A DNA stretch of 64,000 nt from Alitta virens (lineage: Eukaryota > Annelida > Polychaeta > Phyllodocida > Nereididae): positions 28,688,220 to 28,752,219 of the forward strand of contig OW028585.1 of NCBI GenBank assembly GCA_932294295.1, given 5' to 3'. Positions 11,413 through 22,459 of the stretch are shown here, piece by piece. Position 1 is the stretch's first letter; every line of letters begins with the position of its first letter. Made by a program: the position numbers and the translations under genes. Below the pieces are notes generated by a model. The model was not told the origin of the DNA and searched no databases. It saw nothing but the letters and a program-made list of their open reading frames with translations.

Positions 11413-11695
11413 CTTAGGCAGTGTCATAGTTTGAGTCGTTCTGTGGAAATAACTGCTTATTAAAATGCTAGTACGCCATTGTACAAATGTTGTAAGTAAG
11501 CTCAATACTTCACCACTACTAAGAAACCAAATGCATGATAAACAACCAAAACATACTTAATTAATATTTAATAGTGCACTGAAGATTGTCCAACATGTAT
11601 TTATATCCAGATCATTGCGCTTTTATAACTCCTTATTTGGAGGGTTTATGACATCAAGACGATGTGACATCATCAATTTATGTGCTCTTAATATA
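11413..11695. other. Spacer, nothing recognised
   Basis: AT-rich sequence with no repeat or gene signal I can name. Confidence 0.4.
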
Positions 11696-11703
11696 CCTAC
11701 AAC

Positions 11704-11947
11704 TAGTGATGGCACGATTCGCCGATTTTAATCGATTATCATCAGCAAAACTAAGTAACAGCCGATAATCAGTGCTATTTTTGAAAAATCGATTTTTCTG
11801 TTTGTTGGTTGTTGTATACTTAATTAAAATGTCATAAAAGTTTGAACATTGAGGAGTTAATGTTTGGAAAAAAAAAAAAATCGATTATTGCATCGAACAG
11901 CTTGCCGATTAATCGATGTCAGTTTTGAGACCGATTTGCCATCACTA
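11704..11947. mobile_element. hAT-like MITE with 8-bp target site duplication
   Basis: The ends are inverse of each other: TAGTGATGGCACGATT at the left, GATTTGCCATCACTA at the right. Perfect 8-bp direct repeats CCTACAAC flank it at 11696-11703 and 11948-11955. Eight-bp duplications and TAGTGATGG-type ends are typical of the hAT superfamily. At 244 bp it has no transposase and is non-autonomous. Confidence 0.9.
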
Positions 11948-12407
11948 CCTACAACATACGTTTTGTACCGTAATCACGAAACATATTATAATGTTGGTTT
12001 TCATGTCTAGACCTTCCATAAAGTACATGCATCATAAAATACATAAATATATCTCGATGTGTACATGTATAGAATCAATACGATTTATGTATTTAACCTG
12101 AAGTATATTCTTTTCATGTAGAGTTTTATTAACATGTAAAACAGTACATGTACATAATACAGATTGCAGTGTAAATGTCTACATCTCAAGGAACTACATG
12201 ATAAGATAAGAAAGCTGTCTTCGCATGTGTAGTATTGTGTACAAGGAAAATACTTCGAGTGGTTATTAATCAATTTTACGAGTGGTGCTCGTGGTGCGTA
12301 AAAAGAGTTTTTTTAAATTGTACCGGCATGATTAGGGAAGTAATAGCGATTGTGGTTTGTACAAGATAAACTTAAGTGTAACTATTATAGTACGATGATC
12401 GACTGTG

Positions 12408-12429
12408 CTATATATATATATATATATAT
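12408..12429. repeat. (TA)n microsatellite
   Basis: Short TATATATA run beside the next family R copy. Confidence 0.85.
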
Positions 12430-12439
12430 TGATCATCAG

Positions 12440-12770
12440 ATTTTCAATAGAGGCTTTTCACTGAACAGCCCTGAATTAAGCAAGACATAAGTCTTTCTTC
12501 TCCTCTTATAACTCATTTTGCATTTCAGACACAGTAGGTAATAACTAACAGATTCTATAAATACAACTTTCTCAGAAAAATAACAAAAATCAACTGAATG
12601 ATAAGATGTTAAATATACATTAAAATGCACTAAAAAATACTGCTGCTTGGATGCACTTTGCCTTATCCAATCACAGTGAAGGGCGGGAACTTTCCCAGCC
12701 GATAGTATTGCAGTATTCTGTTTTAGCCACCTGGTGGAAATACAGAGAACCTTCCGTGAAAATCCACTAT
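12440..12770 (-). repeat. Family R interspersed repeat, copy 3 (reverse)
   Basis: Reverse-strand match to copy 2 along its whole length, from the GAATTAAGCAAGACATAAG end to the CTTCCGTGAAAATCC end. Confidence 0.85.
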
Positions 12771-12802
12771 TACCATGCACAAACAATGAATGATTTGATA
12801 AT

Positions 12803-13072
12803 CTACGGCCAGTTCTGCCGATGGTCCCAGGTTCGATCCCCGGCCCGTGGCTCTTCATGAGCTTACATCCCAGCAGCTGGATGTCGTTCGCATGAGACGT
12901 TAAATTGGAGGTGCCTTGTACTCGGTGTCTATGCTGAGGCGAGTAAAAGACCCCACCTAATGGAGGTAAATGTGTAACATGGTGTGGACTCCAAGTAGCC
13001 TTATCATCTCATCATTATGTCTGCCTCTGGTAGCTGGTCATACAAGTTTGCTAAGCTGCAGACCAGTAACAC
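12803..13072 (+). mobile_element. SINE-B copy (forward)
   Basis: B box GGTTCGATCCCC, SINE-B body, and tail to CTGCAGACCAGTAACA. The A-box half of the head is missing. It is followed by a CAATA array, which looks like its tail. Confidence 0.85.
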
Positions 13073-13400
13073 TTATACAGTACAATACAATTGCATCGTA
13101 AAATACCAATACAACACAATATATGTACAATACAATACAATATAATATAATACATGCAATACAATACATTGGCAAGTCAAGATAATTATTTACAATACAA
13201 TACTTACACGATACAAGACAATATAATTCAATACAATGTAAAGGAAAGACAAGATAATTTTTTACAATACATTATTTACATGATACAAGACAATATAATT
13301 CAATACAATACAATGTAAGAGCTAGACAAGACAAGATAATTTTTTACAATACAATACTTACATGATACAAGACAATATAATTCAATAGTAATTGTCAAAG
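13073..13400. repeat. (CAATA)n microsatellite with a higher-order repeat
   Basis: ATACAATACAAT pentanucleotide repeats. Superimposed is a block of about 65-75 bp (GACAAGATAATTTTTTACAA, TACATGATACAAGACAATAT) present about three times between 13155 and 13390. It directly follows SINE-B, whose 3' end it may extend. Confidence 0.85.
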
Positions 13401-13950
13401 TTCTGCACCAAACCACCAGAAAAGTCCAAAACAGTCAACAGGCAACGAAAGTATTGTTATGTCTGTGACTTCAGCACCAAAACAAAACACAAACAAAACA
13501 CCAGCAAAACACAAACAAAACACCAGCAAAACACAACAATGTCATGTTTGATAACAGACCAGCTAGCGCGTTCAGTGCGTGCTAATAATGCAAATATGAA
13601 TTCATAACAAGGAGAACATGTACTCAGCTAGGATCACATGTAAATATCAAAAGGGGAAATAGTGAGCATTCTCCGTTCTAAACTCCAAGCATGACTTCAC
13701 ATGGCGGATCCAGATAAGGCTGCCCCCAGACTAGAGTGCCCTGTTGTCAGTGAGGTCCGAATGCTGTGGAGATGAGAGGAAAAAAGTATTATAAAAAATC
13801 GGAGATGTATAAAGATATTTTTGCAGATCTGAGAGAAATATGTATGATATGTATTCATAAAAAAAGTATGAGAAGATAACCATGGCAACAGTGGCACAAT
13901 TGTTGTTAAGAGAAGTTCTAGTTGAATTGGTTTAGAATGTGCTGTTGTCT
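13401..13950. other. Spacer, no gene recognised
   Basis: Contains an A/C-rich minisatellite of the type AACAAAACACCAGCAAAACA near 13480-13540. Otherwise nothing supported. Confidence 0.45.
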
Positions 13951-13956
13951 GTGGAA

Positions 13957-14061
13957 TTAGATAGATGGATAGATGGATAGATAGATAGATAGATAGATGG
14001 ATAGATAGGCAGACAGATGTATAGACAGATAGACAAATGGATAGATAGATAGATACATAGT

Positions 14062-14128
<67 letters not shown>

Positions 14129-14137
14129 ATAGATATG
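13957..14137. repeat. (GATA)n microsatellite, tail of reverse SINE-C
   Basis: Almost pure GATA from about 14040 to 14126, less regular before. Abuts the SINE-C copy that follows. Confidence 0.9.
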
Positions 14138-14252
14138 GAAAGTGCAGCCCTATATTGATTGATGAGGTGAGAGAGACAAGGAGTCCACCAATGTTACACA
14201 TTTTACCCCATGGGTGGGATTCTTTACTTGCCTCAGCATAGACACTGAGGAA
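14138..14252 (-). mobile_element. SINE-C fragment (reverse)
   Basis: TATGGAAAGTGCAGCCCT, TTGATTGATGAGGTGAGAGA and CAGCATAGACACTGAGG match the 3' half of the forward copy at 7440-7741. The head is missing. Confidence 0.8.
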
Positions 14253-14400
14253 TAAATATCTATGATAATACATACAGAAATGAAATAAAGCATACTTATT
14301 AACTTAGGTATATAAAGATATATTTGACACAGATGTAGAGAAAATTTTTAATTTTAAATAAAATGGCACAATTGATTTTACAGAGAAATTATAACATTAC

Positions 14401-14490
14401 GTAGCCTTAATATCATCTCATCTTTACGTCTGCCTGTATTTGACAGAGCTTCAAACCAGTAGCATTGATACAATACAATACAATTCAAAA
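14401..14490 (+). mobile_element. SINE-B tail fragment
   Basis: CATCTCATCTTTACGTCTGC through CAGTAGCATTGATACAATAC. Only the 3' end is present, again with CAATA at the tail. Confidence 0.6.
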
Positions 14491-14513
14491 GAAAACAGTC
14501 CAATATAACACAA

Positions 14514-14668
14514 TACATGGCCAAATGTGCCTGGTGCATTTTCCACGAGAAGGATAAATGCATGGAAAACGCATGGTTTTTGCCTAATTACAATAAGGCG
14601 AAAACCACACGTTTTCCATGCGTTTATCCTTCTCATGGAAAATGCACGTATGCACATTTGGCCATGTA
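14514..14668. mobile_element. Palindromic MITE family P2, copy 1
   Basis: Ends TACATGGCCAAATGTGC and inverse GCACATTTGGCCATGTA. Long arms contain GAGAAGGATAAATGCATGG and its inverse, with a small loop around TAATTACAATAAGG. There are five copies in the window. Frames on both strands look open only because the arms lack stops. Confidence 0.9.
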
Positions 14669-15008
14669 CAATCCCTGTGGCAAAGTCTCCAAATATCTTA
14701 AAATGATTATCTTAGAATCTATTTGCAGTCTTCACACTAATGCATTATTATGACAAAGATGAGCTTGACATATATAGAGGTGCTAACTAGTACAAAAGAA
14801 GTCTATAATGTTGGGCATTTGTATTGTGGAGATAGTACATCCAAAGTGACACCACTTTGGCAGGCTCTCCGCATTACTTTAAAGTGCTCCTTGAGAGCGG
14901 TGTTAAGCCTAAGTTCATAGACTTTCAACAAGCGTCTGAAATTATGTGCAAGTCGGAATAACTAATGAATAGTCTCTACTTGATAAATTGTAGAGGAGTG
15001 AGTTAACA

Positions 15009-15435
15009 ATACAGTGAAACCTCGCCATTAAGACCACCTTTAATGCGAGTTATATTGGTCGTAATAGTGAGGTAATTATGGTTCTTAACAGTGAGGTAAT
15101 TAAGGTACAAAAATAGTGGTCGTAATGGTGAGGTGCTCTTACTAGTAAAGTAGTCTTGATAGTGAGGTGGGCTGAATAGTGAGGTGGTATTAATAGTGAA
15201 GTGGTCCTAAGAGCGAGGTGGTCTTAATAGTGAGGTGGTCTTAATAGTGAGCTGGGCTTAGTAGTGAGGTGGTCTTAATGGTAAGGTGGTATTAATAGTG
15301 AGGTGGTCTTAATACTGAGGTGGTATTAATAGTGAGGTGGTCTTAATACTGAGGTGGTATTAATAATGAGGTGTCTTAATAGTGAGGTGTCATAATAATG
15401 AGGTGGTCTTTATAGTGAGGTGGTCGTGATAACGA
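15009..15435 (+). repeat. 17-bp minisatellite array
   Basis: Begins with leader ACAGTGAAACCTCGCCATT and then units of GTGAGGTGGTCTTAATA with many variants (GTATTAATAG, GTGTCTTAATAG). The leader matches those at 2686 and 19063 and probably marks the end of a parent element. Confidence 0.9.
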
Positions 15436-15599
15436 ACCCCATCCAAAGCCAATCTTACCAAAGATTTCCGTCAACTCTTGCAGGTATTTATTTCATGCAA
15501 ATTCCAATTGAAATCTTTTATTTGAAATAACTTAGTTTAATTCGCATGACATAAGATTATTGGCAATATTTTATTTTTTTTCTTCAGACGTTTTCATAT

Positions 15600-15698
15600 T
15601 TTGATGCAAATTCAAAGTGTAATAAAAGTAATTTAGTTCAATATGGCATCAGATTCTCTCGTGTATCATTCTAAAGTGATCATATCAATGGCTGTCTG
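15600..15698 (+). repeat. Family M module
   Basis: TTGATGCAAATTCAAAGTG, GTAATTTAGTTCAATATGGC, CATCAGATTCTCTCGTG and GGCTGTCTGTGG. Directly followed by the large foldback element. Confidence 0.7.
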
Positions 15699-15699
15699 T

Positions 15700-16205
15700 G
15701 GCACTAAGACAAGTTTCAGTCAAAAAAAAGTCGGTTGCAACGCCTTCGCGCTGTTCAGCAGGCGCGTCTTTTGATGAATCGCCATGTCTGATTGGCTGAA
15801 TGGCCATGAAATAATTAATTTTTTGATTCCTTACTTCGACCACTTTCATAGTGTTGTACACGTTATTATACAAAAAAAGAAAATTATTGCACATAGTCTG
15901 GAAATGGTTGAACCACGGATGCGATTTCAGGTAAAGTTTTCCTGGTGCGTGGCTGTGGTTTCACCCCATTTATCGTTGTAGTTGGCACTAAGAAAACTGC
16001 ACCTGAAATCGCATCCGTGCTTCGATCATTTTTTTTGTATAATGACTTGCAAACAACTATGAAAGTGGTCAAGGCACGGAATCAAAAAACAATTAATCTA
16101 ACGGCCGCTCAGCAAATCAGACGTGGCGATTCATCAAAAGACTCGCCTGCTGAACAGCGACAAAGCGTTGCAACCCATTTTTTTAGACCGGCAAGTTTTC
16201 CAAGC
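15700..16205. mobile_element. Foldback transposon with ~210-230 bp arms (family F)
   Basis: The left arm (about 15700-15933) and the right arm (about 15995-16205) are inverse of each other. Examples are GGTTGCAACGCCTTCGC versus GCGACAAAGCGTTGCAACC, and ACGGATGCGATTTCAGGT versus ACCTGAAATCGCATCCGT. The 60-bp centre is unpaired. Overlapping open frames are a by-product of the palindrome. A one-armed relative is at 51494-51717. Confidence 0.9.
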
Positions 16206-16880
16206 GGTTCCATAAATTGTTCATAAGTTGCGGTTAATTTTGCAATAAAGAAAGTGGCTGATAATTGTTAGTGTGAATATTTCACAAAATTCTAAGTTTG
16301 TCAGAACATATGAATGCTCTCAGAGTTCCGCAGTGAAATCAATCATCGAATCATTTTATTCTTTGAACTTCGTTCGCAATATAATCGTGACACGACACCG
16401 CTTCTGGAACACTTAACATTCACAATGTTCCAAATTTCTCCTAATTCCATGAAATGGAAGGATAGAAAGTTCACATGCACGTTACCATGACAACGGATGC
16501 CCTTAGCAACTGACATTAGCGTGTGGTCATTTTGCGACTGCTGCAAAAAGTCACAGGGGGCATGTTTACGACAATAGGTCATGTTGGATTGGGGGTAAAA
16601 ATGTATTGAGTGCAGAAAACGGAATAATAGCACTTCATTAGGGCACTGGTAGGCCGTTATTGAGTGTAAATGCACTCTGCAAGTCTGATAGGAAGTTCGC
16701 ATCATGTTAAGTGGAATTTTCCTCTCTCAAATAAAAAAAATTCTAACTTACATAAGAAATAAATAGTTTCACACACAAAAAGTTTTAAAAATTGTACAAG
16801 GAATTACTTGTCATGAAAATAGAAAAATTATTTACAATTATTCAGGTTTTGATAATTTTTACCTGTAGCAGACGAAAGAG
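16206..16880. other. Spacer, nothing recognised
   Basis: Open frame of about 120 codons on the minus strand (16343-16705) has no recognised domain, no splice partner and no compositional signature of coding. I do not call it a gene. Confidence 0.4.
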
Positions 16881-16889
16881 TACCTTTTT

Positions 16890-16960
16890 GGTGCAATAGG
16901 TAACGTTCTCGCTTTTTGTGTGGGAGGTCCTGGTTTCGATTCCCGGATGGGACACTTCCA
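16890..16960 (+). repeat. tRNA-like SINE head, orphan
   Basis: A-box-like TGGTGCAATAGGTAACG and B-box-like GGTTTCGATTCCCGG are separated by about 35 bases. The acceptor ends do not pair, so it is probably a SINE head and not a functional tRNA. Confidence 0.5.
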
Positions 16961-17019
16961 TTTGAAAGAGAATTACTATGAAAATTGGTTTATATGTATA
17001 TTTGGTATGACACTCAATA

Positions 17020-17345
17020 ATAGAGTCTTTTCCCTGAACAGCCCTGAATTCAGCAGGACATAAGTCTTTCCTCTCCTCTTATTACTCATTTTGCATTTCA
17101 GACACAGTAGGTAACAACTAACAGATTCTATAAATACAACTTTCTCAGAAAAATAACAAAAATCAACTGAATCATAAGATGTCAAATATACATTAAAATG
17201 CACTAAAAATACTGCTGCTTGGATGCACTTCGCTTCGGCTAATCACAGTCAAGGGCGGGAACTTTTTCAGCCAATAGAATTGCAGTATTCTGTCATAGCC
17301 ACCTGGTGGAAATACAGAAAACCTTCCGTGAAAATCCACTATTGA
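17020..17345 (-). repeat. Family R interspersed repeat, copy 4 (reverse)
   Basis: Full-length match to the other copies, with GAGTCTTTTCCCTGAACAGC at one end and CCTTCCGTGAAAATCC at the other. This copy and copy 3 are the two most similar. Confidence 0.85.
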
Positions 17346-17365
17346 CAAGATGCATTGTTGTCTCA

Positions 17366-17652
17366 TGACACTTGGTCTGAAGCTCAGCTTATATGACCAG
17401 CTGCAGGCAGATGTAATGATGAGATGATAAGGCTGCTTGGAGTCCACACTATACATGCATTTACACAATGGGTGGGATCTTTCACTTGCCTCAGCATAGA
17501 CACCGAGTACAAGGCACCACCAATTTAGCATCTCATGCGATCGACATCCAGAGCTCTTGAGATGCAGCTTATGAAGAGTGCCCGGACCCAGATTCAAACC
17601 CTGGACCTTCAGCAGCTGAGCTGGCCCATGCCTTAACCACTAGGCCACACAG
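17366..17652 (-). mobile_element. SINE-B copy with tRNA head (reverse)
   Basis: Full body plus head. The reverse strand begins GTGTGGCCTAGTGGTTAAGG, an A box, and carries a B-box relic near 17590. One of the two most complete SINE-B copies. Confidence 0.85.
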
Positions 17653-18065
17653 CTGGAATTTTATTAACCAACTTTCCCATGGGGGTAAAATAAGCGATTA
17701 AAATCACTTCGAAACACAATCCAACTATCAGCCATTGTCCGAGATCATGTGACTCTTTCCAATTGTTATTGTGTGACATTGTTGTAAGTAGATATGGAAC
17801 TTGTCAATTGTTGGTATTGTGCAGATATATGTAGAATTTCCAAGGTCACGGTTGCCATGGTAACATTTTTGTGCAATTTTGCATTTCAGTGTATTTTGTG
17901 CGGATAAGCAATTTTATTGTTCATGTCATAGAAAATCAGTGCAATATTCAATGATGTCATTGTGTGACAGTAAAAACATTAACATTTGGTATTATCATGG
18001 AGACTACTCTTGTCTCCATGGTGTTATGCATTATAATTATGCATCATTGCTGTTTCAATTGTTAT

Positions 18066-18358
18066 CTCAATGCTACTGGGTCTGAAGCTTACTAAGCTTA
18101 TATATGACCAGCTGCAAGAGGCAGAAGTAATGATGAAATGATATGGCTTGGAGTCCACACCATGTAACATTTACCCCAAGGGTGGAGTCTTTTATTTACC
18201 CCAGCTTAGACACCGAGCACAAGGCACCACCAACCTAAATTCACAAACGTCTCAAGCCACCAAAATGCAGCTGATATGTAGCTCATGAAAAGTGCGCGGA
18301 CTGGGGGACTGAACATGGGACCTTCAGTGGATGTCTTTCCCATTAGACCACCTAGTTG
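18066..18358 (-). mobile_element. SINE-B copy with tRNA head (reverse)
   Basis: The tail word TGCTACTGGGTCTGAAGC starts the copy on the plus strand, and the reverse head AGGTGGTCTAATGGGAAAG ends it. It is diverged from its neighbours. Confidence 0.8.
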
Positions 18359-18391
18359 CACTTATCATTGTTTATTTTACTAAGTATTATT

Positions 18392-18661
18392 TGGGGGTGG
18401 GGGCCTAGCTCAGTGGTGGCGTGCTGGGCTTCATTTAAACCACGTGTTCCCGGGTTCGATTCCCGGTCGAGCCTAAGTTGGATGGCTGTTTCATCCTTCA
18501 TCTCATTGCCATGGTCCCTACCTGTCCTTGTTAGCCCAACAGGTGCAGAAATACAGGACATAAAGCCCTAATCCACCCACCCACCACCCTGCCTGTCTTA
18601 ATTAGCCCATCAATGGCAGAAAGAAATACAGGACATAAAGCCCTGATCCACCACGCACCAC
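18392..18661 (+). mobile_element. SINE-A copy with duplicated 3' segment
   Basis: The head (TAGCTCAGTGGTGGCGTG, GGTTCGATTCCC) and body run to CCTAATCCACCCACCC. A second copy of the last 70 bp then follows (CCTGTCTTAATTAGCCC to CCCTGATCCACC). The copy at 61099-61330 shows the same tail duplication. Confidence 0.85.
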
Positions 18662-19060
18662 TTAGTATTAATATCAGTTTATCATGCATTGCAAAGCTAG
18701 GTACGGTAGAACCTAAAAAGTGTGGCAGACGATAAATAGTATTATTAAGTTAGAATTTAATATTGTATATGAAATGATGCATGCATCACTGTTGCATGTA
18801 GGGAATTTGTTTTCTCCTCCACCGAGTGGAATGAAGTTTTGAGGATATTCAATTTTATGCTACTGTCTAGACGAAAAAGAAAACATTTTGTGTAATCCTA
18901 GAAAAACATATCTTTATTAGTATTAGTATATAATGCAATCGGCCTATAGTCTCAACCATTCATAATAGTTATTTGTTACAAATATAATGTTCAATATAAC
19001 AATAGTCTGTGTATGTCAATGTGGTTAACTGAAACTAAATATTGTGGAATTGGAATTAAT
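18662..19060. other. AT-rich spacer
   Basis: No gene or repeat recognised. Confidence 0.4.
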
Positions 19061-19062
19061 AG

Positions 19063-19520
19063 TGGAGCCCCGCTATTAAGACCACCTCACTATAAGACCA
19101 CCTCACTATTAAGACCCCCTCACTATTAAGACCACCTCACTATTAAGACCCCCTCACTATCAAGACCCACCTCACTATTAAGACCACCTCACTATTAAGA
19201 CCCCCTCACTATCAAGACCCACCTCACTATTAAGACCACCTCACTATCAAGACCCACCTCACTATTAAGACCACCTCACTATTAAGACCACCTCACTATT
19301 AAGACCACCTCACTATTAAGACCACTTCACTATAAGACCACCTCGCTATTAAGACCCCCCTCACTATTAAGACCACCTCACTATTAAGACCCCCTCACTA
19401 TCAAGACCCACCTCACTATTAAGACCACCTCACTATTAAGACCACCTCACTATTTAGACCACCTCACTATTAAGACCACTTCACTATTAAGACCACCTCA
19501 CCATTAAAACCACCCCATTG
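19063..19520 (-). repeat. 17-bp minisatellite array (reverse)
   Basis: Units AAGACCACCTCACTATT and variant AAGACCCCCTCACTATC are arranged in a larger block that is repeated (CCCACCTCACTATTAAGACC follows the variant). The leader is GTGGAGCCCCGCTATTAAG. Confidence 0.95.
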
Positions 19521-19714
19521 TCACTTTTATGACCACTTGATCTTGTTAATTGTAGACTACTGAACTTTCGCTGTAAGCGTACAGTACACTATGAATGGAA
19601 TAATACCTCCATTCATCGCTATAGTCAAATGTTTATATGGGAGTACGTTTAAGTTTTGACCCGCTGGGGTCTTGGGGTTAACCAGCATAACCTCGGTGAC
19701 TGTAACCGACATAC

Positions 19715-20510
19715 AGCGGAATCCCACAAATCAGACCACCCTTGGGAATCACTGAAGTGGTCTTAATATCGAGGTGCGCTTAATTCTGCAATGCTGACAG
19801 TTTTGTGACCAAGTGGTCTTAATATTGTGATGGTCTAAATATTGGATAGTTTGTATATACAATGAAACCTCACAATTAAGACCACCCTTGGTAATCACTG
19901 AAGTGGTCTTAATATTGAGGAGGTCTTAATTCTGGAATTCTGACAGTTTGTGACCAAGTGGTCTTAATATTGAGGTGGTCTAAATATTGGATAGTTTGTA
20001 TATACAATGAAACCCCACAATTAAGACCACCCTTGGGAATAATTAAAGTGGTCTTAATATCGAGGTGCTCTTAATTCTGAAACTGACATTTGCAATAGCC
20101 CAGCAATTAAAGTGCTTAAAATCAAGGTAGTCACTATAAAGAGTATTTTTTAGATACAGTTGAACCTGACAATTAAGACCACCCTTGGGAATCACTGAAG
20201 TGGTCTTAAAATACTGGTAATTTCGAAGTGGTCTTTATTATGACTTTTCTAAATTGTCTTAAATTTTTGCACCCAAGAAAGTGATTTTAAAATCGAGGTG
20301 GTCTTTCATATTGGGTAATTGATATACAGTAAAACCCTACGTTAAGACCACCCTTGGGAATCGCTGAAGTGGTCTTAATAGCGAGGTGCTTAATCTTGAA
20401 ATTTCTTTTACATTATTATCACAGTTTTGGTACCAGTGGTTTTTAACATTAAAATTAAAAACTTGAAAAGAAGGCGGTCGCAATATTGGGTGGTCTTGAT
20501 TGTGGGGTGG
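19715..20510 (+). repeat. ~127-bp higher-order satellite, about five units
   Basis: Each unit has a leader of the type CAATGAAACCTCACAATTA, AAGACCACCCTTGGGAAT, CACTGAAGTGGTCTTAATAT and GAGGTG, then a spacer with TTCTGACAGTTTGTGACC. The AAGACCACC and GGTGGTCTT halves make each unit partly palindromic. Reverse relatives are at 5838-6150. Confidence 0.85.
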
Positions 20511-21095
20511 GACTGTAATCGTTCCGCATGAATGAAGCCGATAATAATACTTTTCGGACATAGTATTCAGTTACGTGTGAGTGAATTGTCAGGAGCTTTC
20601 CAATGGTCAACAAATGTGGTATTGATTTATGTTGAAAGGTGTCGGAAACCTTCTTACGGTCCGCTAAATTTCCCAAATATTTGCGTTTAAGAATTGGTTA
20701 AGTAGATTTATCAAATATCTGTGGGTATTGAATTGTGTGCTATGTTGAACTAACTAGGTCTAGATCTGTAATAATGAGCACTTCTTTCCCCAGTCTTTTC
20801 TTTAGTTTATGAAGTGCAGCTGTATCCTTAAAAGTGGTTTTGAATAATGTTGAAAAGAGTAAAATTGTACTTAATTAATACTGATTAATACAAAGTTTGA
20901 GAAAGAAATTTATTAAGAATATTGCCTTCTTTATCTTATGTTTAAGGAGACTTTAATTTTTTCATTAACTTCTATGGTAAATTAAAATATCCTTAAATTG
21001 TCTAAAATAACTATTAAGCTCTCCCCTCCCCCCACCGGCCATTTAAACATTTTAAGGATGTAAATTCAGCAGTATGTCCATACTTTTTCATTCCC
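20511..21095. other. Spacer, nothing recognised
   Basis: AT-rich; no supported feature. Confidence 0.4.
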
Positions 21096-21099
21096 CAGC

Positions 21100-21320
21100 A
21101 AGCCCACTTTAAGACCACCACACCATTAAAACCAGTTTATTTTCACTTGAGGTGGTCTAAAGATGGGGTCTCACTGTATAACAAATAAACTTGTTCATTA
21201 TGAGGTGGTCTCAAAAATGAGGTGGTCTCGATAGTGAAGTGGTCTTAATAGTAAGGTGGTCGCCTTAGAGAGGTGGTCTTAACAGAGATGTGGTCCTAGT
21301 AGTGAGGTGGTCTTAATAGT
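21100..21320. repeat. Short 17-bp minisatellite block
   Basis: AAGACCACCACACCATTAAA, then the inverse GAGGTGGTCTAAAG and forward units to 21320. Inverted arrangement as at 2690-3180. Confidence 0.85.
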
Positions 21321-21469
21321 GAGTTGGTATGTCTCATAATGAGAGCATGCTTCAAATGGCATTCCTTATTAATATTCTTCAAGTTGATAGTATTCCTCAA
21401 TGTGCATCAATGTATATTTTGATTGCTTGTTTACTATATAAGTATGACTGATTTTGCAGTCGTAAAGCT

Positions 21470-21715
21470 ATGGTGGTTTTAATAGTGAGGTGGTCTTAAT
21501 AGTGAGATAATCCCAATAGTGAGGTGGTCTCGATAGTGAAGTGGTCTTTCTTAATAGTGAAGTTTTTCTTAATAGTGAGGTAGTCTTAATAGTGAAGTGG
21601 TCTAAATAGAGAGGTGGTCTTAATAGTGAGGTGGTCTTAATAGTGAGGTGGTCAAAATAGTTAGGTGGTCTAAATTGAGACGGTCTTGATAGTGAGTTGG
21701 TCTCCCTTAGAAAAT
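21470..21715 (+). repeat. 17-bp minisatellite block
   Basis: About 14 diverged units of GAGGTGGTCTTAATAGT. This is the last array before the first gene, about 0.7 kb upstream of its start codon. Confidence 0.9.
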
Positions 21716-22459
21716 TTTCCCAAGCTTTAAGTGATACAAAAGCTCCTTATGCATATAGCGGTGTATGGTGTCCTTAACTTGAGGACACTCTCGCATTAAA
21801 TGAAATCTATTGATCATTTAAGTACACATAATGCCATTTATGGGAGCCCCATGTAGTTCTATATTACTTGTATTGGTGGACACATTGCTTATATTGTATG
21901 TGATTAGGTGGGATTGAAATCTAATGGTTTTGTGTTAAAATTGAGGATATGTTCAGTAACTGGAAGAACTGCTGGAACTCAAAAAGTTGATGAATTAAAT
22001 ATATGTCTTTTCAATATTGGGATTATTATCTGCGAAAACATGCAATTGTTATTGTATTTTCTCAGTTCAGAGTGTTGGTGTATTTGTTGGATGCTTTATT
22101 ATTTAACAACCATTCGGTAATCATGGTTATTCAGTAATATGAAGATCTTGGCACTCTTCATATGATTAAATTAATTAATAATTTTCTCTGTTTTTCAAAA
22201 TGCTTCATAAAAAAACTACAATTTATCAGACTCTTAAAAAGGTTACTGTATGAAGAATTATTTTTTGTTTCATGTCTGTGTTAAGCTTCATTGCACATAT
22301 ATTTAAAAATATTATGGGTTTGATAATTGGTAATTTTTTAGCTTTTCTATATTTTCATGAAAATTTATTTTTGCTTATTCAGCAGGTGGCGCCACTGAAG
22401 ATAAAGAAATCCACCAGGTAGCAGCACTTTCTTGTACATTCCGCAAGCGGTAAATTGAA

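Noticed and set aside
14451..14753. Open frames with Cys/His words (MAKCAWCIFHEKD) that resemble a zinc knuckle
   Set aside because: The same words come from every copy of the P2 palindromic MITE and read in both directions.
15685..16226. Four overlapping open frames on both strands
   Set aside because: They are produced by the foldback element's inverse arms.
16343..16705. 120-codon open frame on the minus strand
   Set aside because: No recognisable domain, no splice context, and composition like surrounding non-coding DNA.
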